This document shows, piece after piece, positions 16,758 to 24,480 of a stretch of DNA of 64,000 nt; position 1 is the stretch's first letter, and the number at the start of each line of letters is the position of its first letter. A model generated the notes under the pieces. It saw only the letters and a program-made list of their open reading frames with translations, made no database searches and was not told the origin of the DNA. The position numbers were made by a program, and so were the translations under genes. This DNA comes from PGYR01 sp046290495. Its GTDB lineage: Bacteria; Bacteroidota; Ignavibacteria; Kapaibacteriales; UBA2268. The stretch lies in the NCBI GenBank assembly GCA_046290495.1, contig JBKAGT010000005.1:1488001-1552000 (forward strand). The letters are read 5' to 3'.

Positions 16758-19169
16758 ATGAAACTATCATACAATTGGCTCAAAGAATACATTGATTTAA
16801 CAGTACCAACTGATGAGTTAGTCGACATACTAACCACCACTGGGTTGGAAGTAGAAGAAGTAACAGACGACAGAAAGAAATACGATGGCTTCTATACTGC
16901 TAGAATACTCAAAATAGAGCCCCACCCCGATGCAGACAAATTGCAACTATGTACCGTGAACTCAGTGAATGGCGAGCAGACGGTCGTATGTGGTGCTCCC
17001 AACGTAAAGGAAGGACAGAATGTGGTATTAGGTACAGAGGGAGCTACAGTGCCTTCAGCTGGCTTCCAATTATCTAAAAGAAAGATAAGAGGCATAGAGT
17101 CCAATGGTATGATATGTAGTAAGATGGAGCTTGAGCTAGGCGAAGACCACGACGGAATCTGGGAATTACCAGAAGGTGTAGAACCAAGCCAACCACTTGC
17201 TGACTATTTAGAATTAGATGACATAGTATTTGAGATAGCAATAACTCCGAACAAGGGTGACTGCCTTAGCCACTTTGGTATAGCTAGAGATTTGGCGGCA
17301 TATTTCGGCAAGGAAGCGAAACTACCAGATACTACTCATTCTACTAATGGTACCGATGTATCCGAATCAGTTGAGATAGAAATAGAAAGCACAGACGCAT
17401 GCCCACGCTATGCAGCAAAGGTAGTGCGTGGTGTAAAGGTAGGCGAATCGCCTGCATGGCTAAAAAAGAAGCTGACATCAGTAGGGCTAAGACCAATTAA
17501 CAATGTAGTAGATGCCACCAACTTTGTACTTATGGAGCTTGGTCAACCACTTCACGCCTTTGACTATGACTTAGTTTCAGGCAACAAGATTATAGTAAAG
17601 AATGCAACTGATAAACAGAAATTCACAACCCTAGACAATAAGGAACGCGAGTTAGATTCAGAAATGCTAATGATATGCGACGCCGAGAAACCAATAGCTG
17701 TCGCTGGTGTTATGGGTGGAGGAAACTCGGAAGTTTCAGACAGCACTGTGAATGTGCTGATTGAGTCAGCATTCTTCGCACCAAACTCTGTACGTAGAAC
17801 TGCTAAGAAATTGGGTATCAATAGCGATGCCTCTTACAGATTCGAACGTGGTGTAGACATTGATGCCGTTGAGCTTGCAGCAAACAGATGCGCACAACTA
17901 CTTGAGCAAATAGCTGTTGGCAGTGTTGAAACTGGAATAGTGGACAACTACCCGAATAAGAAAGAAAACATAACTGTATCGTTAAGATATGCTCGAGTTG
18001 AGAAGATAATTGGAATCAAATTAGAAAACAGTAAGATTGACGAGATTTTGACTTCACTTAACTTCAATATAGTAAGTCAAAATGAGGAGAAAGCAGAATT
18101 TGAAATCCCGAATTACAGACACGATATAGAGTCTGAGATAGATCTGATAGAGGAAGTTATCCGTATGTATAACTACGATAATCTTACTCCTCAGTTCTTT
18201 GCAAATGTATCCTTCGACTCTCGTAAGATGCCTAAGAAATTAGAAAAACCAGCAAGAAGAGATGAGCTTCGTCATTTCCTAATCAATCGTGGTTTTAATG
18301 AGTCGCTAACACAGAATCAAATAGATCCTGCTTCAGCTGAAATATTTACTGAGACGCCCTTGGTAGTTTCTAATCCTTTGGGTCGTGATTTGTCTATTAT
18401 GCGCCCTTCGCTAATACCCTCTATGCTCAGAGTGATAAGCCGAAATATTAGACTTGGCACTCCTGATTTGCAATTATTTGAAGTAGGAAAAGTATTCCAA
18501 TCGAATGACAATGAAGAAAATACAGTAAAAGGAATCGAAGAATCAGAAGCGACATTAATAACAATAACTGGCAACGATGCACCAAACAATTGGAGCAATA
18601 AAAGCAAAGAAGTAAGCTTCTATGATATAAAAGGTTTATTGGAAAATATTATAGAATTCACTAAGTTGAAAAACGTGAAATTTAAGCAAGAAGCAACAGT
18701 TGGTTTTGGAGGCAATAGCTGTGGCATATACCAAGGAAAAACTAAACTTGGTCACTTCGGTGAATTAGATATCCGTATACTAAAGCAATACGATGTAGAG
18801 CAACCTGTTTTTGCAATCGAGTTGGATATGTCTAAGCTATATGAAATAGAAAAAGAACCAAGCAAGTATAACACAGTATCTGCATTCCCATCTACAAGCC
18901 GAGATTTGGCTTTTGTATTAGATGAAGAAATTGATGCAGGAAAGATACTGACACTAATAGAATCAAACGGTGGTAAATACTTAAAATCAGCTGATATTTT
19001 CGATGTGTACACTGGTGATAATTTACCAGATGGCAAGAAGAGCGTTGCCTACTCTATGGAATTTGTATCCACAGAGAGAACTCTAACTGACTCAGATATA
19101 GACAAAGTGATCAAAAAACTTGTCAATAATATAGAAAACACATTCAAAGCTCAGTTACGTAAGTCATAA
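16758..19169 (+). CDS. pheT: Phenylalanyl-tRNA synthetase beta subunit
   Basis: 803 residues, the usual full length. In order: N-terminal core (MKLSYNWLKEYIDL), tRNA-binding OB domain about 40-150 (IEPHPDADKLQLCTV, VVCGAPNVKEGQ), B3/B4 editing domain about 215-390 (LGQPLHAFDYD, VMGGGNSEVSD), B5 domain about 400-475 (IDLIEEVIRMYNYD), a catalytic-like core, and a C-terminal anticodon-binding FDX-ACB domain from about 710 (FPSTSRDLAFVLDEE). With PheS it forms the alpha2beta2 enzyme that charges tRNA-Phe. pheS is not adjacent. It heads a run with the coiled-coil gene and zapA. Confidence 0.97.
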   Translation: MKLSYNWLKEYIDLTVPTDELVDILTTTGLEVEEVTDDRKKYDGFYTARILKIEPHPDADKLQLCTVNSVNGEQTVVCGAPNVKEGQNVVLGTEGATVPSAGFQLSKRKIRGIESNGMICSKMELELGEDHDGIWELPEGVEPSQPLADYLELDDIVFEIAITPNKGDCLSHFGIARDLAAYFGKEAKLPDTTHSTNGTDVSESVEIEIESTDACPRYAAKVVRGVKVGESPAWLKKKLTSVGLRPINNVVDATNFVLMELGQPLHAFDYDLVSGNKIIVKNATDKQKFTTLDNKERELDSEMLMICDAEKPIAVAGVMGGGNSEVSDSTVNVLIESAFFAPNSVRRTAKKLGINSDASYRFERGVDIDAVELAANRCAQLLEQIAVGSVETGIVDNYPNKKENITVSLRYARVEKIIGIKLENSKIDEILTSLNFNIVSQNEEKAEFEIPNYRHDIESEIDLIEEVIRMYNYDNLTPQFFANVSFDSRKMPKKLEKPARRDELRHFLINRGFNESLTQNQIDPASAEIFTETPLVVSNPLGRDLSIMRPSLIPSMLRVISRNIRLGTPDLQLFEVGKVFQSNDNEENTVKGIEESEATLITITGNDAPNNWSNKSKEVSFYDIKGLLENIIEFTKLKNVKFKQEATVGFGGNSCGIYQGKTKLGHFGELDIRILKQYDVEQPVFAIELDMSKLYEIEKEPSKYNTVSAFPSTSRDLAFVLDEEIDAGKILTLIESNGGKYLKSADIFDVYTGDNLPDGKKSVAYSMEFVSTERTLTDSDIDKVIKKLVNNIENTFKAQLRKS

Positions 19170-19205
19170 TTAAAGAATAAAATTATTAAAAAGTGAAGAT
19201 TGGAT

Positions 19206-20423
19206 ATGGTAAGTGATTCGTTAATCCTAAAAATAAATGAATTCAAAGAGCTGTTAGTTAAGGCATCTTCCCAACTAAAAGAGTTGAAGGAAGAAAATGC
19301 CTCTTTGAAAGAGAAGAATAATGACTTGTACCAGACTCTGATGAGCAATGACAACTCACTTTCTGAAGTCAAAGACACAGAATCTGAGTTGCGCCAAAAA
19401 GTTAAATCTTTGGAATATAGGATAGAGCAACTAGTAAATGAAAATAGGACGCTAAACGAAGAAATAGAAGACAAAGAGCTACAAGCTGAAGAAAAAGACG
19501 AAAAAATAGACCAAATTCAAAATAGTTTAGACCAATTCAACGCTCAACTTACCACATTAGAAAATGAACTTGCTGAAAAAAACAGCAAACTCAACAACTT
19601 AGAAACAAACCAATATCATCTGAAGAAAGAATTATCAGAGAAGAAAGAAAGACTTCTTAAAATAGACGACACAATCACTGCTCACAAAGAAGAAAATGCA
19701 AAACTTAAGAACGAGCTGTACCATGCAAATCAGAAATTAGAGCAATTTCCTGAGCTTAAGAAAAAAGCAAAAGAATATGATGAATATGTAGAGTCAGCCA
19801 AAGCAGATGAAGAAGAATACATTAAGAATATTTCAGATTTAAAGCAGCTAACTCACTTACTAGAAGAAGAGCACGCAAAAGAGAAAAAGCTAATAGAGGC
19901 TAACTTAGCAGACAAAGAAAAGCAAATTGAGCTGCTGAACTCACAGATTGAAGAGCTAAAAAACAAAGACGATAGCGAAGAAGTAAGTAAAACATTATCA
20001 GAACAAATAGCTGACCTACAAGACAAATTAGATAAAAAAGAAAAAGAAGTAAAAGAACTCAATGATGCCGGCTATGGTGTTTTAGGTCAGACATTGTTTG
20101 GCAGTATGAATTTTGACGATGTAGAAGTTAAACAAGAAACAAGTAAAATTGGTGAGCTACAAGATAAAATAGATAAGCACGAGTTTAGAATAAAGCTACT
20201 AGTTGATGAAAACCAAGAAGTAAAACAAGAAGTGGAAGAGCTAAACGCTAAAAAAGAAAGCTTAGAAGCATTAGTTAAGAAAAGGTACAAACAAATACAG
20301 ATATTAGAAGACGAGCTAAGCAAGGCGATAGATTTCAAATTAAAAACGAAAGAAAGCCGTCTGAAGTTAGCAGATAGTCTAGAGAAATATCTTCACAAAA
20401 TTGAAAAAATTATTGAAAATTAA
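19206..20423 (+). CDS. Long coiled-coil protein between pheT and zapA
   Basis: 405 residues from the ATG at 19206. A TTG 6 bp earlier is in frame but sits too close to the GTGAAG site. Almost the whole chain is heptad-rich and charged (LKELKEENASLKEKNNDLY, LEYRIEQLVNEN, SKLNNLETNQ), except a short break at about residues 290-310 (GYGVLGQTLFGSMNFDDVE). There is no membrane segment or signal. It lies 36 bp after pheT and 60 bp before zapA. A role with ZapA at the division ring, as the coiled-coil ZapB has in proteobacteria, is guilt by position only. I do not recognise a family. Confidence 0.8.
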   Translation: MVSDSLILKINEFKELLVKASSQLKELKEENASLKEKNNDLYQTLMSNDNSLSEVKDTESELRQKVKSLEYRIEQLVNENRTLNEEIEDKELQAEEKDEKIDQIQNSLDQFNAQLTTLENELAEKNSKLNNLETNQYHLKKELSEKKERLLKIDDTITAHKEENAKLKNELYHANQKLEQFPELKKKAKEYDEYVESAKADEEEYIKNISDLKQLTHLLEEEHAKEKKLIEANLADKEKQIELLNSQIEELKNKDDSEEVSKTLSEQIADLQDKLDKKEKEVKELNDAGYGVLGQTLFGSMNFDDVEVKQETSKIGELQDKIDKHEFRIKLLVDENQEVKQEVEELNAKKESLEALVKKRYKQIQILEDELSKAIDFKLKTKESRLKLADSLEKYLHKIEKIIEN

Positions 20424-20483
20424 ATAATTTTTGATATTATAGTATAGTTTACAAAGTGTGAACTAAATAAAAAGACAAGATTG

Positions 20484-20771
20484 ATGAGCAATACTGTAAA
20501 AGTAAAACTAGGAAACAAAAGTTACAATTTGTCTAACGATAGTAGCGATATAGATTTGAAAGAAACCGCTGCTAAAGTTGACGAAATGTTCGATTTTATA
20601 AGAAAAAATGCACTCCCACCATCTGCTTCGGAGCAAGATGTGGCTGCATTGTCTGCCTTAAGTTTATACGAAGAGGCAAAACTTAATGAAATGAAATTTA
20701 AAGAGAGTTTAGATTATCTGGAAAATGAAATAACAAATATGTCAAACATAATTAGCGAATCATTATCATAA
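20484..20771 (+). CDS. zapA: Cell-division protein ZapA
   Basis: 95 residues from the ATG at 20484; a TTG immediately before is less likely. The N-terminus VKVKLGNKSYNLSND followed by KETAAKVDEMFDFIRK and a C-terminal coiled coil (SLDYLENEITNMSNIISESLS) is the ZapA layout. ZapA binds FtsZ, bundles its filaments and stabilises the Z-ring. A structured RNA (probable 6S) starts 62 bp downstream, the same neighbour relation zapA has with ssrS in many bacteria. Confidence 0.85.
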   Translation: MSNTVKVKLGNKSYNLSNDSSDIDLKETAAKVDEMFDFIRKNALPPSASEQDVAALSALSLYEEAKLNEMKFKESLDYLENEITNMSNIISESLS

Positions 20772-20833
20772 TCGGCTCTGTTTCATATACTTTATCCTAC
20801 TTTTACTCTTTCCAGTGTATACAAAGTTAACTG

Positions 20834-21091
20834 GCGTTTACTATCCTTGTCTTACGTAATAGAATCTATAACTACTATATAGGGAGTTAGACTCCGATTA
20901 TTGATATCGGGCCGCAAAATGTAGTTTACTGCATTTAATCAGTCTTCGGTTATTTAGAGAACTGAAGAAGGATCAGCGGATTTTAGATATAGTTGGGCTT
21001 TCACCCACCGTGTTTGACTTGGGTTCAACACGTCACATAGGCCACTAATGCTTAATGGCTGTGGTCTAATGGGATAGTAAACGCTTTATTT
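20834..21091 (+). ncRNA. ssrS: Structured RNA, probable 6S RNA
   Basis: The ends pair perfectly over 13 bp (GCGTTTACTATCC at 20834-20846 with GGATAGTAAACGC at 21072-21084), and a T-run follows (21085-21095), so the transcript is about 250 nt with a built-in terminator. Inner hairpins are clear: AAATGTAG/CTGCATTT with loop TTTA, CTTCGGTT/AACTGAAG, GGG-CTTTCA-CCC, and GGCCAC/GTGGTC near the 3' end. The 360-bp gap between zapA and rny has no ORF. Position after zapA and the closed-rod shape point to 6S RNA, which binds the RNA polymerase holoenzyme. It is longer than the typical 180-200 nt, so a large SRP RNA or a lineage-specific RNA is not excluded. Confidence 0.65.
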
Positions 21092-21131
21092 TTTTGTAGT
21101 TTATCATGCTAATTCATTACATGGAGAACAA

Positions 21132-22700
21132 ATGGACGATTCAATGATGCTAGCCATAGGTGTTGGTATTGCAGTTGCAGCCGTATTGGGTGCTATTGCG
21201 TACTTCGCTGGTAAAAAGGTTGGCGATAAGAAAATAGCTGAAGCCGAGAAAAAGGCCAAAGGTATTGTGGACAATGCTTACGAAAAATCAAACAGGATAA
21301 AGAAAGAAAAGAAACAAGAAATAAAAGAAGAGTGGCAGAAGAAAAAGCAAGAGTTCAACAACACCTACAAGTCGAAAAAAGAAGAGCTTAGAATAAAAGA
21401 AACAGCTGTTCAGACTCGTGAAAAAGGTATTGACGAGAAGCTTGACATTATCCTAAAGAAGGAAAAGAACCTACACAACTTCGAACAAGACCTGAAAAGA
21501 AAAGAGAAAACTCTGAACGAGAAAGAAAAGAAAACTGATCAGATGTTTGATCAGATGACTCAAAAACTGGAACAAGTATCAGGTATGTCGCGTGAGGAAG
21601 CTAGAAAGCAGATATACGAAGAGTTAGCAACAAGCGTAAGAAAGCGTTCTGCTCAGAAGCTAAATCAAATCCGCGAAGATTACAAACTGAAAGCAAGAAA
21701 AGAAGCTGTAAATATAGTAGTCGGTGCTATACAAAGATCTGCATCTGACATAGCAATTGACAATACAGTTTCTGTAGTTCAGCTGGAAAGCGACGACATG
21801 AAAGGTAGAATTATCGGTCGTGAAGGACGTAACATACGTGCATTCGAAGCTGCTACTGGAATTGATTTGATTATAGATGATACACCAGAAGCAGTAATTA
21901 TATCTGGTTATGATCCATTCAGAAGAGAAGTGGCAAAGCGTTCACTAGAGACACTAATGCTAGATGGTAGAATCCACCCTGCAAGAATAGAAGAAATAGT
22001 AAACAAAACTGAGAAGGAATTAGAAGAAGAGATAGTAGAAGTAGGACACAAAGCACTTCTAGATTTAGGTCTTTCTAATATGAAATCAGGATTAGTTTAC
22101 TATGTAGGTAAGATGAAATACCGCTCTAGTTACGGTCAGAACCTACTCAACCACTCTATAGAGGTAGCGAATATATGCGGTATCATGGCAGCACAGCTCG
22201 ATTTGGACGTCAACACAGCCAAAAGAGCAGCATTATTGCACGATATTGGTAAGTGTGCGCCTAAGGAAATGGAAGGTCCACACGCTATGGTTGGTATGGA
22301 GCTGGCAATGAAATACAAAGAAAAGCCGGTAATCTGCAATGCCATAGGTGCTCACCACGAAGATATAGAGATGGAAACACCTATCGCCGTTCTAGTACAA
22401 GCAGCTGACTCCATCAGTGGAGCAAGACCAGGTGCAAGACGTGAATCGCTAGAGAACTATATCAAGAGATTAGAGAAACTAGAATCAATAGCTAATCAGT
22501 GGGATGGTGTTATCAAGACTTACGCTATTCAAGCAGGTCGTGACCTAAGAGTGATAGTAGAACCAACAATAGTAAATGACACTACTGCAGACGAAATGGC
22601 TGATGAAATAGCCAACAGAATCCAAGAGGATATGGAATATCCAGGACAGATTCAGGTGACTGTAATCAGAGAGAAAAGAGCAGTTGCTATGGCTAAGTAA
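21132..22700 (+). CDS. rny: Ribonuclease Y
   Basis: 522 residues, typical length. An N-terminal membrane helix (about 6-26) is followed by a long coiled coil (about 35-200). Then come a KH domain (GRIIGREGRN at 225-234) and an HD domain with His341 in LLNHSIEVA and HDIGK at 370-374. RNase Y is the membrane-anchored endonuclease that starts mRNA decay. GGAG precedes the ATG by 6 nt. It is followed by a strong terminator. Confidence 0.97.
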   Translation: MDDSMMLAIGVGIAVAAVLGAIAYFAGKKVGDKKIAEAEKKAKGIVDNAYEKSNRIKKEKKQEIKEEWQKKKQEFNNTYKSKKEELRIKETAVQTREKGIDEKLDIILKKEKNLHNFEQDLKRKEKTLNEKEKKTDQMFDQMTQKLEQVSGMSREEARKQIYEELATSVRKRSAQKLNQIREDYKLKARKEAVNIVVGAIQRSASDIAIDNTVSVVQLESDDMKGRIIGREGRNIRAFEAATGIDLIIDDTPEAVIISGYDPFRREVAKRSLETLMLDGRIHPARIEEIVNKTEKELEEEIVEVGHKALLDLGLSNMKSGLVYYVGKMKYRSSYGQNLLNHSIEVANICGIMAAQLDLDVNTAKRAALLHDIGKCAPKEMEGPHAMVGMELAMKYKEKPVICNAIGAHHEDIEMETPIAVLVQAADSISGARPGARRESLENYIKRLEKLESIANQWDGVIKTYAIQAGRDLRVIVEPTIVNDTTADEMADEIANRIQEDMEYPGQIQVTVIREKRAVAMAK

Positions 22701-22727
22701 CCAAAAGCCGTTAACAATATATAACAG

Positions 22728-22761
22728 GGCAGATGAGTTTATTCTCGTCTGCCTTTTTTTT
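22728..22761 (+). terminator. Rho-independent terminator of rny
   Basis: GGCAGATGAG and CTCGTCTGCC form a 10-bp stem (one G-T pair) with loop TTTATT, followed by eight T. It starts 27 bp after the rny stop. Confidence 0.92.
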
Positions 22762-22800
22762 GTGGCTCATAATTCGTTCTGACTGGGGAGAAATTAAAAG

Positions 22801-22998
22801 GTCAAAGCGAGGACTGAAAGGACGTGGCTGTCTCAATTGAGATTGCCCAGGTTAAGTCGTGGCAAGCAGCATTTTTTTAGAACATACGTAGCGGAGGGCA
22901 GTGTCACTCAGAGGTTACGGAGTAACCGAAGAGTCTAGGGAGAAAAAGACTATTACTTACCTGGATTCTTCTGCCGCTTACAGCGACATCTGAATGAC
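22801..22998. repeat. Hairpin-repeat cluster between rny and murA
   Basis: The 392-bp gap 22701-23092 holds no gene apart from the rny terminator and the murA promoter region. 22801-22870 repeats the 13651-13738 unit (GGACGTGGCTGTCTC, ATTGAGATTGCCCA). 22903-22939 is a hairpin-family copy with core GGTTAC/GTAACC, and 22960-22998 another with core TGCCGCT/AGCGACA (one mismatch). The outer arms (GTCACTCAGA, GAAGAGTCTAGG) match those near the phage blocks although the cores differ. Confidence 0.85.
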
Positions 22999-23057
22999 AA
23001 TCAACTACCTTACTCGCTTCAGATTCACCAAGAATTGAATATAAAAGATTATTATCT

Positions 23058-23065
23058 TATATTTG
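23058..23065 (+). promoter_or_regulatory. Candidate -7 box for murA (TATATTTG)
   Basis: TATATTTG fits the Bacteroidota TAnnTTTG -7 consensus and would place the transcript start about 20 bp before the murA TTG. A matching -33 TTTG is not obvious. Confidence 0.4.
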
Positions 23066-23092
23066 ATAAAAGCATAAAAGAGGAAATTCAAA

Positions 23093-24355
23093 TTGGATAA
23101 ATTAGTTTTAGAAGGTGGCAACCGCCTACGTGGCTCCGTTAAGGTATCAGGTGCAAAAAATGGTTGCTTAGCTATTATGCCGGCATGCTTGCTGGCTCCT
23201 GGGGTTTACAACCTAACCAACACACCAAATCTGACCGATGTATGGAGTATGTCTCGCCTACTCAACGCTATGGGTGCTCACTCTGAGCTGAACGGCGACA
23301 CCCTATTTTTAGACACACGAGATGTTAATTCTTACGAAGCGCCATACGAATTTGTAAAGAAGATGCGTGCTTCATTTTACGTGCTTGGGCCATTGCTAGC
23401 TCGATTTGGTAAAGCGAAGGTATCGCTTCCCGGTGGTTGCGCATGGGGTCCTAGACCTGTTGACCTCCACCTGAAGGGAATGGAAAAGCTAGGTGCTAAG
23501 ATAGAGATAGAGAATGGCTACATTGTGGCTGACGCATCTAATCTAACTGGCGGTAGGTTCAACTTCGATATTTCGAGCGTTGGTGCTACGGGTAATGTGC
23601 TTATGGCTGCTGTGAAAGCGAAGGGATCTACCTTGCTTACTAATGCTGCTATAGAACCAGAGATTACTGCACTTGCACGATTCCTAGTCAAGATGGGTGC
23701 TAAGATAGACGGAATAGGCACTACACAGCTAGAGATAGAGGGTGTGGACGAGCTAAAAGCAGTTGATGAAGATATTGTTCCTGACAGAATAGAAGCGGCT
23801 ACATTTATGATAGCTGCAGCTATGACCAAAGGCGATGTGGAACTGACGAATGTAAACCCATACCACATAGCTGCTGTGATAGGTAGAATGGAAGAAACTG
23901 GTGCAGAGATAGACGTAAACGGCAATAGCATTAGGGTGACTATGGACGGAGATATCACACCAGTAGATATTACTACATCTGTTTATCCAGGTATTCCTAC
24001 CGATGTACAAGCACAGTGGACTGCCTATATGATGGTTGCAAATGGCACTTCTAAGATAGTTGATAATATTTATACCGATAGATTCAAGCATGTACCAGAG
24101 CTGCAAAGACTGGGAGCGGATATTTCCGTTACTGATAATATGGCGATAGTGCGTGGTGGCAAAAAGCTGACAGGAGCACAAGTGATGTCATCTGACCTTC
24201 GTGCTAGTGCTTCTCTGATACTAGGTGGACTTGTTGCCGAGGGCAGAACAGAAGTCCTAAGGGTCTATCATCTGGACCGCGGGTACGAAAGTATAGAGCA
24301 AAAGCTGACGGGCTTGGGTGCTAATATCAAACGTGAGAAAGCAGAGTTGGTGTAG
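23093..24355 (+). CDS. murA: UDP-N-acetylglucosamine 1-carboxyvinyltransferase
   Basis: 420 residues, full length. It adds enolpyruvate from PEP to UDP-GlcNAc, the first committed step of peptidoglycan synthesis, in the cytoplasm. KNG (22-24) binds substrate, and the catalytic Cys, the fosfomycin target, is Cys116 in LPGGCAWGPRPVDLH. The C-terminal half has DLRASASLILGGL. The start is TTG, supported by AGAGG about 9 nt upstream and by the standard N-terminus MDKLVLEGG. Confidence 0.97.
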   Translation: MDKLVLEGGNRLRGSVKVSGAKNGCLAIMPACLLAPGVYNLTNTPNLTDVWSMSRLLNAMGAHSELNGDTLFLDTRDVNSYEAPYEFVKKMRASFYVLGPLLARFGKAKVSLPGGCAWGPRPVDLHLKGMEKLGAKIEIENGYIVADASNLTGGRFNFDISSVGATGNVLMAAVKAKGSTLLTNAAIEPEITALARFLVKMGAKIDGIGTTQLEIEGVDELKAVDEDIVPDRIEAATFMIAAAMTKGDVELTNVNPYHIAAVIGRMEETGAEIDVNGNSIRVTMDGDITPVDITTSVYPGIPTDVQAQWTAYMMVANGTSKIVDNIYTDRFKHVPELQRLGADISVTDNMAIVRGGKKLTGAQVMSSDLRASASLILGGLVAEGRTEVLRVYHLDRGYESIEQKLTGLGANIKREKAELV

Positions 24356-24480
24356 AACAAAGTTTATCAACTAGCCAAGTCTAAATAGTATATTTTATGT
24401 GAAATTGTATTGTGATTACATCAAAAATGCAGTTAGTTCGTAATGAAACTAAATTGTTTTAACATTATGAAATAAATTAT

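Noticed and set aside
20834..21091. tmRNA or RNase P RNA
   Set aside because: No tRNA-like acceptor end with CCA, no tag-peptide frame, and none of the conserved RNase P motifs; the end-to-end stem and place after zapA fit 6S RNA better.
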